Assembly (NCBI RefSeq): GCF_022919135.1
Contig: NZ_CP095049.1
Location: 744,001-808,000, forward strand
Direction of reading: 5' to 3'
Origin: Hymenobacter cellulosivorans
Lineage (GTDB): Bacteria; Bacteroidota; Bacteroidia; Cytophagales; Hymenobacteraceae
DNA length: 64,000 nucleotides
Position numbers and translations under genes: made by a program. The notes under the pieces were generated by a model. The model had not been told where the DNA came from, did no database searches, and was given only the letters and a program-made list of their open reading frames with translations. Shown here one piece after another: positions 36,453-45,213 of this stretch (its first letter is position 1; each line of letters begins with the position of its first letter).

Positions 36453-37178
36453 CTACTGGCGCCTTTCGGCCACTTGCTCGGGCTTGGCAATGAGGGCCTG
36501 CATCAGCTGCTGGGCTGCTACCAGCACGGGGCCGCCCAGGGCGTCCTGCCACAGCGTATCAAAGGGAGCCTGCCCGAAGTGCAGCCCGGAAGGTGTGAGC
36601 AGGTTGAGGCGCACCTGCCCTTTGCCCGGCGCAGCAGGCCGGACCTCTTCCCAGGGTCCGATCTGCGTGGCTACCTGCTGCCCGGCCCCCAGCAAGGCCC
36701 TGATAAGCGGCGCCAAAGAATCGTCGGGGTTTTCCCACACCACGCCGGCCCCGCTGTAATTATAGTAACGCGCCGAACCGTCGGCGTAAGCGGCCAGCAG
36801 GTCCAGGCCCTGCTCCAGGCCTACTTCCACCACCACACCCAGTACTTGCTTAGCGGCTTCGGCCGGCGGGGTCACGCCCAGCTCCCGCAGAGCCTGCCAA
36901 GCCTGCAGGTAGTGCCTCGATTCCAGCCCAGCAGTAGCCAGCACCCGCCGCAGAGCCTGCTCGGCGGCTACCGCGTCGTGCTGGGCCTGGGCCTGCTGGG
37001 CTGCCGCAAACCACACCCAGGGCTCTACCGCGCGCAGGTCCGAATCGGGAGCGGGCCACTGCGCCGCAGGCAGGTCGCCGAACAGCACTTCACGGATACC
37101 CGTCGGGGGTGGAGTCGGCGCTGGAATTGGAGTTGGGGCTGCCCCCTTGAGTTTGTCGAAGAATTGCCGGAGGCCCAT
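36453..37178 (-). CDS. Hypothetical protein
   Basis: The 241-residue soluble protein (ATG at 37178, MGLRQFFDKLKG) has a Pro-rich stretch (TPIPAPTPPPT) near residue 20. Then come an Ala/Gln-rich helical region (WVWFAAAQQAQAQHDAVAAEQALRRVL) and a beta-containing C-terminal part (ADGSARYYNYSGAGVVWENPD). The ADGSARYYN...VVWE pattern occurs in uncharacterised proteins of this lineage. There is no signal peptide. No function can be given. Confidence 0.65.
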   Translation of the reverse strand: MGLRQFFDKLKGAAPTPIPAPTPPPTGIREVLFGDLPAAQWPAPDSDLRAVEPWVWFAAAQQAQAQHDAVAAEQALRRVLATAGLESRHYLQAWQALRELGVTPPAEAAKQVLGVVVEVGLEQGLDLLAAYADGSARYYNYSGAGVVWENPDDSLAPLIRALLGAGQQVATQIGPWEEVRPAAPGKGQVRLNLLTPSGLHFGQAPFDTLWQDALGGPVLVAAQQLMQALIAKPEQVAERRQ

Positions 37179-37212
37179 AGTGCAGGAATAAGTAGCTGGG
37201 CCAAGATAACGC

Positions 37213-37244
37213 AAAAGCGCCACCGCGGTAGGCAGTGGCGCTTT
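37213..37244 (-). terminator. ftsY terminator
   Basis: AAAGCGCCACCGC and the mirrored GCAGTGGCGCTTT form a stem just downstream of the ftsY stop on the minus strand. Confidence 0.75.
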
Positions 37245-37264
37245 CGGCTGAGCGGCTAAGTGGC

Positions 37265-38245
37265 TTACTTTTTCGAAAACAGGGAGTTGACGTACGTATG
37301 CCGGTCGAAGAGCTGCAAATCGGTCATCTTCTCCCCCACCCCGATGTAGCGCACCGGAATGTTGAACTGGTCGGAGATGCCGATTACGACGCCGCCCTTG
37401 GCCGTGCCGTCGAGCTTGGTAATGGCCAGGGCCGACACCTCGGTGGCTTTGGTAAATTCCTTGGCTTGCAAAAAGGCGTTCTGGCCGGTGCTGCCGTCGA
37501 GCACCAGCAGTACCTCATGGGGCGCATCCGGAATGACCTTCTGCATCACCCGCTTGATCTTGCTGAGCTCGTTCATCAGGTTCACCTTGTTGTGCAAACG
37601 GCCGGCCGTGTCGATAATGACCACGTCGGCTCCCATTTCCACGCCTTTCTGCACCGCGTCGTAGGCTACGGAAGCGGGGTCCGTGTTCATACCATGCGAA
37701 ATAACCGGCACGCCCACGCGCTGACCCCAGATGATGAGCTGGTCGACGGCGGCGGCGCGGAAGGTATCGGCGGCGCCGAGCACCACCTTCTTTCCGGCCG
37801 AGTGGAAGCGGTGGGCGAGCTTGCCAATGGTCGTGGTTTTGCCCACGCCGTTCACGCCCACTACCATAATCACGAAGGGCTGGCCGGTGTTGTCGGCTCG
37901 GTCGAGGATGGCCCGGGAGCCGGTGGCTCCGCTGTTGCCATCGAGCAGGCCGGCAATCTCCTCGCGCAGGATGCGGTCCAGCTCGCCGGTGCTTACGTAC
38001 TTGTCGCGGGCTACGCGCTTTTCGATGCGGTCAATAACCTTCACCGTGGTTTCGATGCCCACGTCGGCGTGCACCAGGACGCTTTCCAGGTCGTCGAGCA
38101 CGGCTTCGTCCACGGTAGCTTTACCCACCACGGCCTTGCTGAGCTGCTCAAAGAAGCTGGTTTTGGATTTCTCCAGCCCTTTATCCAGCGACTCCTGCTG
38201 CTCCTTATTCCCCTTGTCTTTCTTAAAGAAATCGAAAAGTCCCAT
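37265..38245 (-). CDS. ftsY: Signal recognition particle receptor FtsY
   Basis: This GTPase docks SRP-bound ribosomes at the membrane. The 326-residue protein begins MGLFDFFKKDKGNKEQQESL (ATG at 38245), has a short helical N domain and the SRP G domain GVNGVGKTTTIGKLAH. It also has DTFRAAAVDQL, DTAGRLHNKVNLMNELSKI and TKLDGTAKGG. There is no long acidic A domain, as usual outside Enterobacteria. It is separated from DUF4295 by a terminator at 38381, so it likely has its own promoter. Confidence 0.94.
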   Translation of the reverse strand: MGLFDFFKKDKGNKEQQESLDKGLEKSKTSFFEQLSKAVVGKATVDEAVLDDLESVLVHADVGIETTVKVIDRIEKRVARDKYVSTGELDRILREEIAGLLDGNSGATGSRAILDRADNTGQPFVIMVVGVNGVGKTTTIGKLAHRFHSAGKKVVLGAADTFRAAAVDQLIIWGQRVGVPVISHGMNTDPASVAYDAVQKGVEMGADVVIIDTAGRLHNKVNLMNELSKIKRVMQKVIPDAPHEVLLVLDGSTGQNAFLQAKEFTKATEVSALAITKLDGTAKGGVVIGISDQFNIPVRYIGVGEKMTDLQLFDRHTYVNSLFSKK

Positions 38246-38380
38246 TCGATAGTGCTTGATGCTTAGTTGTTGGCGCTTAGTCGCGCAACCGCCGCGAAGC
38301 GGGTGCAAGGTGGCTTTTTATCTGCGGTTCAGCACTAAGCCCGATCCAGCCAGCACGCTCAACAAATCCTTATACACGCA

Positions 38381-38408
38381 AAAAAGTCCCACGGCGGCGG
38401 GACTTCTT
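38381..38408 (-). terminator. Terminator after the rpmG-DUF4295 unit
   Basis: AAAAAGTCCC and GGGACTTCTT form a stem of about 10 pairs, 33 bases downstream of the DUF4295 stop on the minus strand. It separates the ribosomal unit from ftsY. Confidence 0.7.
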
Positions 38409-38440
38409 CACTTCATTCAGGTACGCCCGAAGGCGCCGAA

Positions 38441-38602
38441 TTACTTCGTGCCGGAAGCAATAAACTCCTGCACTTTGTCTACGGGTACCATCTCCTCGCG
38501 GAAGGTGTAAGCGCCGGTTTTAGGCGACTTTACAGCGCGGATGACTTTTGCCCAGTCTTTGCCGCCTGCTACTTTCAGGGTTGCTACTACTTTCTTAGCC
38601 AT
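38441..38602 (-). CDS. DUF4295 domain-containing protein
   Basis: This gene is short (53 residues). The translation starts MAKKVVATLKVAGGKDWAKV and ends VDKVQEFIASGTK, the complete DUF4295 sequence seen beside rpmG in Bacteroidota. It lies seven bases after rpmG and shares its promoter. The role is presumed to be ribosome-associated because of this fixed position. No signal peptide or membrane segment is present. Confidence 0.93.
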   Translation of the reverse strand: MAKKVVATLKVAGGKDWAKVIRAVKSPKTGAYTFREEMVPVDKVQEFIASGTK

Positions 38603-38609
38603 CGCTCAA

Positions 38610-38792
38610 TTACTTGATTTCCTTGTGGACGGTCATTTTCTTGAGCACGGGGTTGAACTTCTTCAACTCAACACGCTCAGGCGTATTCTTACGGTTCTTG
38701 GTGGTAATGTAGCGCGAGGTGCCCGGCATACCCGAGTTCTTGTGCTCGGTGCACTCCAGGATTACCTGCACCCGGTTTCCTTTCTTAGCCAT
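38610..38792 (-). CDS. rpmG: 50S ribosomal protein L33
   Basis: This is a 60-residue ribosomal protein of the large subunit. It starts [18 protein letters not shown] and has the family [23 protein letters not shown]. The zinc-binding cysteine pairs of the C+ type are not present (only C14), so it is a C-minus L33. A full promoter lies upstream at 38822-38852. Confidence 0.96.
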   Translation of the reverse strand: MAKKGNRVQVILECTEHKNSGMPGTSRYITTKNRKNTPERVELKKFNPVLKKMTVHKEIK

Positions 38793-38821
38793 CTCGACTT
38801 GGGGTTTTGGATTAAGGACTG

Positions 38822-38852
38822 CAAAGGTACAAGTGTTTTCGGAATTGTCAAA
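38822..38852 (-). promoter_or_regulatory. rpmG promoter (TTTG-N19-TAnnTTTG)
   Basis: On the minus strand TTTG (38852-38849) is followed by 19 bases and then TACCTTTG (38829-38822). This is an exact Bacteroidota sigma-factor consensus with normal spacing, 30 bases before the rpmG ATG. It is the best promoter in the window. Confidence 0.8.
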
Positions 38853-38941
38853 CCGTCAGCCAAATAGTAGCATAGATTTTTCCGATTTTACATCGAAACC
38901 CGTGGAATAGCGCTTTAATTCCCGGATTCACTGAGCAACAA

Positions 38942-40600
38942 CTACTTCAAAACCGGCAGCTTGAAATTGTCCAGCACGCTGGATTTGGCCATTGCCGACT
39001 CAATTTCGGCCACTGTGCGCGGGGCATCGGCCGACAAATTTTCGTAGCCCGACTTAGTAATCAGGATATCATCTTCAATCCGGACGCCGATATTCCACCA
39101 TTTCGGGTCGCAGGGGCTGTTCGCCGGAATGTAGATGCCCGGCTCCACAGTGATGACGACACCCGGCTGCAGGGGCTGGTAGGTACCCCGGTCGTGCACG
39201 TCGAGACCCAGGTAGTGGCTGGTGCCGTGGGGGAAATACCGGCGGGCCTCGGCGGCCTCCTTGATGATGCCGAGCTTGATCAGGCCGTCGTTGATAACCT
39301 GCTGGGCGGCTTTGTGCGGGCCCTGAAACTCGCTGCCGGGCTTGCACTCCTTGAAGGCCGCGTCCTGGGCGGCCAGCACCAGCTCGTAGATCTGGCGCTG
39401 AGCCGGGGAAAACTTGCCGCTGGGCGGGGCCGTGCGGGTCACGTCGGCGGAGTAGCCGTGGTATTCGGCCCCGCAGTCCATCAAAATCAAGTCGTTGCCG
39501 AGGCGGGGCTTGTCGTTGGTTTCATAGTGCAGGATGCAGCCATTGGCCCCCGCTCCCACAATGCTGGGGTAGCCCTCAAACTCGGCGCCGTAGGTGCGGT
39601 ACACGTACTCGTGAATGCCTTGCACAGCGTTTTCCGACATATCGGGCCGCAGGGCCTTCATTACTTCCAGCTGGCCGGTGGCCGAAATCTGGACGGCGCG
39701 GCGTAGCAGTTTGATTTCCTCAGGGGTCTTGATTTCGCGCAGCCGGCTAAGCACTTCGCCCACGGTAGAGCCATCGAAACGGCCGGCAGCCGGCTTGTTG
39801 GCAATGGCTTTCTGCCGCTCGGCATCGGTGGTGGCTTTGCGGTAAGCCTGGATGTACGAATCGGCGGCCACGGCCGGCAGGGCCTTGCTTTGGGCCTCAA
39901 TGTAGGGCAGCAGATTGGCTGCATTGGCCAGCCCGGCCCGCTCAATCAGGCTGCGCAGCTCACTTACGGTCGGACTGTAGTCGGCCGGTACGCCCGCCAG
40001 GCGGCGGAAGTCGGCTACGAGGTTGTAAAGGTCGGCCGGGTCCCGGGCTTCGTCGCGCACATCGGCGGGTAAGTCCAGGAAGAGCACCTGGCCGAAGTCG
40101 GCCCACTTGATGCCCGATTCGGCAAAGGCTTTGTTGTCGGCGGTATACTGAAGCTTGAGTTGCTGCTTGGCTCCTTCAGCCCCAAGACGGCGGCCGGTCC
40201 AGGACTCGCGCTGCGGGTCGCGGGGCTGGGTAAACAGGGCCTCCGTGACGCCGCTCTGCCCGCCGATGGTCTGGGGCTCCTTGAAAAGCACCAGCACGGC
40301 GTGGGGCTCAGTGTAGCCCGTCAGGTAGTAGAAATCCGGATCTTGGTGGTAGATATAGTCCACGTCGTTGGCCCGGTTGCGGACGGGGGCCGCAAACAAA
40401 ACGGCAACGGAGCGGGCCGGCAGCGCTTGGCGCAGCAGCTCTCTCCGTTGCCGGTGAAATGCGGGGTCCAGAAAATCAGTGGGACGTTCGGCAGCGGTAG
40501 TACGCTGAGCGCGAACTTCCGACGACAGGCCAGCCAGTGAAACCGTCAGGGCGACAGTTAGGAATACCCGGGGCGATTTAGACAGAAGCGAATAGAGCAT
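38942..40600 (-). CDS. Aminopeptidase P family protein, secreted
   Basis: This metallopeptidase removes N-terminal residues before proline. The 552-residue protein has a signal peptide (RVFLTVALTVSLAGLSSEVRAQ), an aminopeptidase P N-terminal domain (VLFAAPVRNRANDVDYIYHQDPDFYYLTGY), and an M24 domain with metal ligands in LILMDCGAEYHGYSADVTRT, HGTSHYLGLDVHD, EPGIYIP and VRIEDDILIT. It probably acts in the periplasm. It lies between rpmB and rpmG, which normally adjoin. Confidence 0.92.
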   Translation of the reverse strand: MLYSLLSKSPRVFLTVALTVSLAGLSSEVRAQRTTAAERPTDFLDPAFHRQRRELLRQALPARSVAVLFAAPVRNRANDVDYIYHQDPDFYYLTGYTEPHAVLVLFKEPQTIGGQSGVTEALFTQPRDPQRESWTGRRLGAEGAKQQLKLQYTADNKAFAESGIKWADFGQVLFLDLPADVRDEARDPADLYNLVADFRRLAGVPADYSPTVSELRSLIERAGLANAANLLPYIEAQSKALPAVAADSYIQAYRKATTDAERQKAIANKPAAGRFDGSTVGEVLSRLREIKTPEEIKLLRRAVQISATGQLEVMKALRPDMSENAVQGIHEYVYRTYGAEFEGYPSIVGAGANGCILHYETNDKPRLGNDLILMDCGAEYHGYSADVTRTAPPSGKFSPAQRQIYELVLAAQDAAFKECKPGSEFQGPHKAAQQVINDGLIKLGIIKEAAEARRYFPHGTSHYLGLDVHDRGTYQPLQPGVVITVEPGIYIPANSPCDPKWWNIGVRIEDDILITKSGYENLSADAPRTVAEIESAMAKSSVLDNFKLPVLK

Positions 40601-40696
40601 AGTTACGGCATAGACTCCGAAGTGCCGGGCACGTTGCGTACCAGGTCAGTTCAGCGTATTCGGCCGTAAGTTACAACTCCGGGCTTCCGGAAAAAT

Positions 40697-40936
40697 CTAG
40701 TAAACGATGAAGCCCTGCTCTTTTGCCTTCTTCAGGACCGACATGATGCCGTTCTTGTTGATGGTGCGGATAGTGCTGGTAGCTACTTTCAACGTAACCC
40801 AGGAATCTTCCTCGGGGATGTAGAAACGCTTCTTCTGCAGGTTCGGATAGAACTTGCGCTTCGTTTTGTTGTTGGCGTGCGAAACGTTGTTGCCTACGCG
40901 GGTACGCTTGCCGGTCAGATCACAAACTCGTGCCAT
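40697..40936 (-). CDS. rpmB: 50S ribosomal protein L28
   Basis: This is a 79-residue large-subunit protein beginning MARVCDLTGKRTRVGNNVSHANNKTKR and including LQKKRFYIPEEDSWVTLKVATSTIRTINKNG. It is intact, and a near-consensus promoter is found at 40980-41010. It precedes the aminopeptidase gene on the same strand by 97 bases. Confidence 0.96.
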   Translation of the reverse strand: MARVCDLTGKRTRVGNNVSHANNKTKRKFYPNLQKKRFYIPEEDSWVTLKVATSTIRTINKNGIMSVLKKAKEQGFIVY

Positions 40937-40979
40937 GATATCGAGGGACTTAGAGGTTTCAATGCTGGAAAAAGGGACG

Positions 40980-41010
40980 CAAATATCGGTATTTGTCGGA
41001 TAGAAACAAA
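40980..41010 (-). promoter_or_regulatory. rpmB promoter (TTTG-N19-GATATTTG)
   Basis: On the minus strand TTTG (41010-41007) is followed by 19 bases and GATATTTG (40987-40980). One mismatch to TAnnTTTG is present, but the spacing is the same as in the rpmG promoter. It lies 44 bases before the rpmB ATG. Confidence 0.6.
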
Positions 41011-41033
41011 CCGGTGCGCTGAAAAATAAGCGG

Positions 41034-41216
41034 TTAGCCCTTGTCTGGCGCTTGGGGAACGGCCTTACCAGCGCGGGAAAAACCCCACGGGCAGTGCCGG
41101 CAGCGGCTTTTACAGCAGAATCCGCGGCGCAAATGATATTGTTCAGTAAAGACCATAAAACCTTCTGGGGTCAGGTAATAGTCGCCCGGCTGCAGGGGTT
41201 GCGGTTGGAGTGCCAT
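41034..41216 (-). CDS. DUF5522 domain-containing protein
   Basis: The 60-residue protein contains GDYYLTPEGFMVFTEQYHL and the Cys cluster GFCCKSRCRHCPWGF, the hallmark of DUF5522, with four cysteines that could bind zinc or an iron-sulfur cluster. The ATG at 41216 (MALQPQPLQPG) was chosen; an earlier in-frame ATG at 41237 adds seven residues without family similarity. The function is unknown. Confidence 0.85.
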   Translation of the reverse strand: MALQPQPLQPGDYYLTPEGFMVFTEQYHLRRGFCCKSRCRHCPWGFSRAGKAVPQAPDKG

Positions 41217-41338
41217 ACCCCGGCAAGGTACGAGCAAAAGCCCGGTCTTATAGTGCGGCCACTTCCCGGGCTAGCTAAAAAGGCGCCGGTTTCGTACTTT
41301 AGAAAGCCAGACGAAATCAGACGTTTGTCGCTTCTCCT

Positions 41339-41851
41339 ATGTGGTCATCCCGCGCCGTTTTTCTGTCATTACTGCTGCCGGGCGCGGGCTTGCCGGCTTT
41401 GGCTCAGCAGGCTCTCCCCGACAAGCCAGTAAGCATCATTACGAATGCCGAAGCCGGCTCGGTTGACCCAGCCCAGTCCATGGCCTTGTTTGACCAGCTG
41501 ATTGCCAAGCCTATGAAAGAGGCCTTGCGCACCCTGCCCCAGGCTAAAAAACGGTTTTCGGCGGGTCTGAAGCCCGGTGAAACGTTCTACCTAACAACCC
41601 GCGTGGTGGACGCTGACGGCACGTTTGAGCAGGTGTTTGTGCAAGTGACGCAGTGGGAAGACACCTACGTGCAGGGCACTATTGCCAACACGTTGCAAAC
41701 CGTGCGTGACTACACCACCGGCCAGACCCTGGAGTTTACCACCAAGGCCGTCTACGACTGGACCATTATGCGGGCCGATGGCTCGGAAGAGGGCAACTAC
41801 GTGGGCAAGTTTCTGGATATTCAGAACCGGTTGGACCGGCTGGGCGAGTAA
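41339..41851 (+). CDS. DUF2314 domain-containing secreted protein
   Basis: The 170-residue protein has a signal peptide (RAVFLSLLLPGAGLPALAQ). The C-terminal half follows DUF2314 (YegJ-like): TFEQVFVQVTQWEDTYVQGTIANTL, QTLEFTTKAVYDWTIMRADGSEEGNYVG. It probably resides in the periplasm. It converges on the LEA2 gene with a 9-base gap. The function is unknown. Confidence 0.78.
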   Translation: MWSSRAVFLSLLLPGAGLPALAQQALPDKPVSIITNAEAGSVDPAQSMALFDQLIAKPMKEALRTLPQAKKRFSAGLKPGETFYLTTRVVDADGTFEQVFVQVTQWEDTYVQGTIANTLQTVRDYTTGQTLEFTTKAVYDWTIMRADGSEEGNYVGKFLDIQNRLDRLGE

Positions 41852-41860
41852 GCGCCGGGT

Positions 41861-42790
41861 TTATTTGTCGTCGCCCTTCTTGGGTATGTTTTTCAAATCC
41901 TGCAGGTTGCCGTTGCTGCTGAAGTTCATAGTCATGTCTTTAGGATTGTTGTTGCCGGCCGCTACTACCACGTGTCCATCTAGCTTATAAGGCGTTTTTT
42001 CGGCCTTAAAAAGGGTCTTAAATGCTACTTTGGGCATGCTTTTCGGCTCGAAGCGCACATGAATCGGCATCATCTCGGTGCCCTTTTTGCGGAACGACAC
42101 GTCCTTTTCTTCCACGCCCTGCACCTGCATATCGTCGCTGACGCTGAAATTGTACTTCACCTGCCGAATCGTGAAGGGAAACGGGTTGTAGTTAGTCACC
42201 TTGAGCGTCACGGTGGCCTCGCCGTTTTTCAGGCCCAGGTGCTCCACGTCAATATCGGCTACCTCTATTTTGGGCATTTTGGGCACGTACACCCGTTTGG
42301 TGACTTTCACCGGAATCTTCTGGGAGCCGGCCACGGGCAACGTCGTAAACAGGGTCATGACCATCTGCACGTCGACGCAGTCCTGCTGGCTGGTTTTGAT
42401 TTTGTCTTTGACCTTGCTCAAATCCACGGACATGGGTACGGTGAGGTGGCTGACCGAGTCGCCGTGGAGGACGGTAGCGCGGTCTTTGGCGCCATGGGCC
42501 AGCTCGGCCCCATCAACTTTGGTGACGTAACTGAAGCTGTCGACCTTGAGCGTGATGGGCATGTTGTTGCGTAAATCCACCTTCATCTGGGCCTGCAGCT
42601 CATCGGGCGTGATATTGCCTACGGTCATGGTGGCATTTTCCAGGGTGGGCAGCAGCTCCTTGCCTTTGTCGGCCAAGACCTCCTTGCCCTTATCGGAGCG
42701 GAAATACAGGAAAGCGCCAGCGCCAAGCAGCACCAGTAGTAACAGAATCCAGAGGCCGGGGTGGCGGCGGGAAGAAGAATGCGTAGCCAT
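41861..42790 (-). CDS. LEA type 2 (WHy) domain membrane protein
   Basis: The 309-residue protein (ATG at 42790) has an N-terminal membrane anchor (GLWILLLLVLLGAGAFLYF). Two related beta-sandwich regions follow: LENATMTVGNITPDELQAQMKVDLRNNMPITLKVDSFSY and IEVADIDVEHLGLKNGEATVTLKVTNYNPFPFTIRQVKYNFSV. This is the LEA14/WHy-like fold. Such proteins are linked to desiccation or stress tolerance in plants, but in Bacteroidota the role is unknown. Confidence 0.82.
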   Translation of the reverse strand: MATHSSSRRHPGLWILLLLVLLGAGAFLYFRSDKGKEVLADKGKELLPTLENATMTVGNITPDELQAQMKVDLRNNMPITLKVDSFSYVTKVDGAELAHGAKDRATVLHGDSVSHLTVPMSVDLSKVKDKIKTSQQDCVDVQMVMTLFTTLPVAGSQKIPVKVTKRVYVPKMPKIEVADIDVEHLGLKNGEATVTLKVTNYNPFPFTIRQVKYNFSVSDDMQVQGVEEKDVSFRKKGTEMMPIHVRFEPKSMPKVAFKTLFKAEKTPYKLDGHVVVAAGNNNPKDMTMNFSSNGNLQDLKNIPKKGDDK

Positions 42791-42808
42791 CAGAAGAGGA
42801 ATACAGGA

Positions 42809-42882
42809 TGAAACACGGCAACTGAAGCTCAACAACAACTTATTGAAATTCAACCATATATATTTCAACCTTACGTGTTTCA
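42809..42882. repeat. Nested palindrome in the LEA2-rocD divergent gap
   Basis: TGAAACACG (42809-42817) and CGTGTTTCA (42874-42882) are a perfect 9-base inverted pair. Inside them TTGAAAT (42843-42849) pairs with ATTTCAA (42862-42868). The region is AT-rich and lies between two divergent genes, so an operator is possible. Confidence 0.4.
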
Positions 42883-42920
42883 GCGGTTCGTTTGTTATAG
42901 CCGAGCTTACCCTTTTCACC

Positions 42921-42954
42921 TTGCCAACGCCTTACCGGCTTTTGCGTAGTTTTG
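42921..42954 (+). promoter_or_regulatory. rocD promoter
   Basis: TTG (42921-42923) is followed by 23 bases and TAGTTTTG (42947-42954), matching TTG-N17-23-TAnnTTTG. The rocD ATG is 42 bases further on. Confidence 0.5.
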
Positions 42955-42995
42955 GGCTAGCTGAATTTCTTTCGTTGGCTTAACCTCCTCCCACC

Positions 42996-44252
42996 ATGCA
43001 CGCTACCCCCACCCACTCCGCCTCCACCACCAGCCGCAGCCAGGAGCTGATGGCTCTGGAAGACCGTTACGGCGCCCACAATTACCACCCCCTGCCCGTA
43101 GTGCTCAGCCGGGGCGAAGGCGTGCACGTGTGGGACGTGGAAGGCAAGCAATATTTTGATTTTCTCTCGGCCTACTCGGCTGTAAACCAAGGCCATTGCC
43201 ACCCGCGCATCGTGGGCGCCATGGTGGAGCAGGCCCAGAAGCTGACGCTGACCTCCCGCGCCTTTTTCAACGACCAGCTCGGGCCCGCCGAAAAGCAGCT
43301 CTGTGAGTTGTTTGGCTACGACAAAGCCCTGCTGATGAACTCCGGCGCCGAAGCCGTGGAAACGGCCCTGAAGCTGGCCCGCAAATGGGGTTACCAGGAA
43401 AAAGGCATTGCCCCCAACCAGGCCCGCATTCTGGTGGCCGAGCACAACTTTCACGGCCGCACCACCGGCATCATTTCCTTCAGCACCGACGCCGACAGCA
43501 CCGGCGGCTTCGGCCCCTACATGCCTGGCTATCAGGTGGTGCCCTACGACGACTTGGCGGCTCTGGAAGAAGCCCTTAAAGACCCACACGTGTGTGGCTT
43601 CCTGGTGGAGCCCATTCAGGGCGAAGCCGGGGTAATGGTGCCTTCCGACGGGTATTTGGCCCACGCCCATGCCCTGTGCAAGCAGCACAATGTGCTCTTC
43701 ATTGCCGACGAAATTCAAACGGGCCTGGGCCGTACCGGCGAGCTGCTGGCCGTGTGCTACGAAGGCGTGCACGCCGATATCCTGATTCTAGGCAAAGCCT
43801 TGTCGGGCGGCACGATGCCGGTGTCGGCTGTACTGGCTTCGGACACGATTATGCTCACGATTCAACCCGGGCAGCACGGCTCCACCTTTGGCGGCAACCC
43901 GCTGGCCTGCGTGGTGCTGCGTGCCGCCCTCGACGTACTGCACGACGAGCACCTGATCAGCAACTCCAAGGCCCAGGGCGAGGTTTTCCGCGAGAGAATG
44001 CGCCGCGTGATGGCCAAACGCCCGGAAGTAGTGGAACTGGTGCGCGGCAAAGGCCTGCTCAACGCGGTGGTTATCAAGCCCGCTGCCGACGGCCGCACCG
44101 CCTGGGACGTGTGCGTAAGCCTTATGGAGCGGGGCCTGCTGGCCAAGCCCACCCACGGCGACATTATCCGCTTTGCTCCGCCCCTGGTAATTACTGAAGA
44201 GCAGATGCACGAGGCCTGCGACCTTATCGAAGAGGTAATTCTGGCCTTCTAA
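42996..44252 (+). CDS. rocD: Ornithine--oxo-acid aminotransferase
   Basis: This PLP enzyme transfers the delta-amino group of ornithine to 2-oxoglutarate, giving glutamate semialdehyde. The 418-residue protein has the OAT-like [56 protein letters not shown], the Asp of [14 protein letters not shown], the PLP lysine K267 in LGKALSGG, and [12 protein letters not shown]. It is complete and followed by a strong terminator at 44309. The [10 protein letters not shown] motif separates it from acetylornithine aminotransferase. Confidence 0.93.
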   Translation: MHATPTHSASTTSRSQELMALEDRYGAHNYHPLPVVLSRGEGVHVWDVEGKQYFDFLSAYSAVNQGHCHPRIVGAMVEQAQKLTLTSRAFFNDQLGPAEKQLCELFGYDKALLMNSGAEAVETALKLARKWGYQEKGIAPNQARILVAEHNFHGRTTGIISFSTDADSTGGFGPYMPGYQVVPYDDLAALEEALKDPHVCGFLVEPIQGEAGVMVPSDGYLAHAHALCKQHNVLFIADEIQTGLGRTGELLAVCYEGVHADILILGKALSGGTMPVSAVLASDTIMLTIQPGQHGSTFGGNPLACVVLRAALDVLHDEHLISNSKAQGEVFRERMRRVMAKRPEVVELVRGKGLLNAVVIKPAADGRTAWDVCVSLMERGLLAKPTHGDIIRFAPPLVITEEQMHEACDLIEEVILAF

Positions 44253-44308
44253 GTTTGCTGGTGGCTGCGCTATTCGCCGCACCCCATTTTGCCTTCTCTC
44301 GTAAGCTG

Positions 44309-44337
44309 AGCGGACCGCCTTATCTTGGCGGTCCGCT
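44309..44337 (+). terminator. rocD terminator
   Basis: AGCGGACCGCC and GGCGGTCCGCT are a perfect stem around TTATCTT and are followed by TATTTTTT. Confidence 0.9.
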
Positions 44338-44349
44338 TATTTTTTGCCC

Positions 44350-44892
44350 ATGCCCGTATTTTCCCCAAGCCGAGCCTTTTTGCTTTCCATCCTCCTGCTA
44401 GCTGGCTGCCGCAGCGAAAAAGTGGCATTTCAGTTCCGCCCCGCCGCTCCGGCCGTTACTGCCACGTCGCCTGCGCCCCCCGAAACGCCGGCTCCCGCAA
44501 CTATTCCACAACGTACTACCACCGCGCCCGCCAAGACACCCACTGTTGCGCCCGCTCCGGCTTCCAGGCCACCGGCTGGCCGTGCCGTAGCCACGCATCG
44601 GGCACAACCTGCCCGGCCCTTATTGCGCCGGGCCCAGGCCGAAGCGCAGAGTATCCGGGCCTGGCAGAAGGCCAGCAAGCCCCGGCGCGCCACCGAGGAA
44701 GCCGACGTGCTACACGTAGTGTTGGGCTCCTTGCTCATTATTGGCGGCGTGATTCTAGGCTTGCTGCTGGGGGGCTGGCTGGGCCTGGGCGTGGGCGCGG
44801 CCGTGGTGTTGCTGGGCTATTATTTTCTGGTCAAGGGCTTCGGTGGTCCCCAGGCTTGGCTAGAAATCTTCCAGGAGTTTTTCAATATGTAG
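44350..44892 (+). CDS. Hypothetical lipoprotein with C-terminal membrane segment (paralogue 1)
   Basis: The 180-residue protein (ATG at 44350) has a lipobox (LLLAGC), then CRSEKVAFQFRP, a Pro/Ala/Thr-rich linker of about 80 residues, and a C-terminal pair of hydrophobic segments (VLGSLLIIGGVILGLLLGGWLGLG). The gene at 45388 has the same plan, with weak similarity in the middle. It lies right after the rocD terminator. The role is unknown, and the low-complexity linker evolves fast. Confidence 0.7.
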   Translation: MPVFSPSRAFLLSILLLAGCRSEKVAFQFRPAAPAVTATSPAPPETPAPATIPQRTTTAPAKTPTVAPAPASRPPAGRAVATHRAQPARPLLRRAQAEAQSIRAWQKASKPRRATEEADVLHVVLGSLLIIGGVILGLLLGGWLGLGVGAAVVLLGYYFLVKGFGGPQAWLEIFQEFFNM

Positions 44893-44951
44893 CCTTACCC
44901 GGCTTGCTTTTGGGCAGGCCCAAATTTGGCTAACCGAGTTACCTGCACAAA

Positions 44952-44993
44952 CCGAGGCCCGCGCACCGTTGCTAGACGGTGCGCGGGCCTCGG
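44952..44993. terminator. Long perfect hairpin
   Basis: CCGAGGCCCGCGCACCGT and its exact reverse complement flank a 6-base loop (18 pairs). No long T run follows on the plus strand. It sits between convergent genes at 44350 and 45022 and probably terminates one or both. Confidence 0.65.
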
Positions 44994-45021
44994 CAGTGAT
45001 TAGCTTTAATCGGCGGAGCAG

Positions 45022-45213
45022 CTAGTTACTCTTGCCTTTCTTGGCGCCGCCGCTGTGGCCTTGCGCGCTGGGCACGTTTTCACCACGGGTATTGGTAGCG
45101 TCGCCGGCCACGGGGCCTTCGTGGGGGCCGCTGGGCTGCCCTGCTACGCCAGGCGCCTTCTTACCCGTTTCGCCACTGTTGGGGTGCTGGGGAGTTTGCT
45201 TGCTGTCTTTCAT
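45022..45213 (-). CDS. Small hydrophilic hypothetical protein
   Basis: The 63-residue protein is rich in Gly, Ser, Lys and Pro, with no hydrophobic core (GETGKKAPGVAGQPSGPHEGP). It lies between two lipoprotein paralogues on the opposite strand. Such disordered proteins occur in Hymenobacter, and some resemble stress-induced hydrophilins, which is an inference only. Confidence 0.5.
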   Translation of the reverse strand: MKDSKQTPQHPNSGETGKKAPGVAGQPSGPHEGPVAGDATNTRGENVPSAQGHSGGAKKGKSN

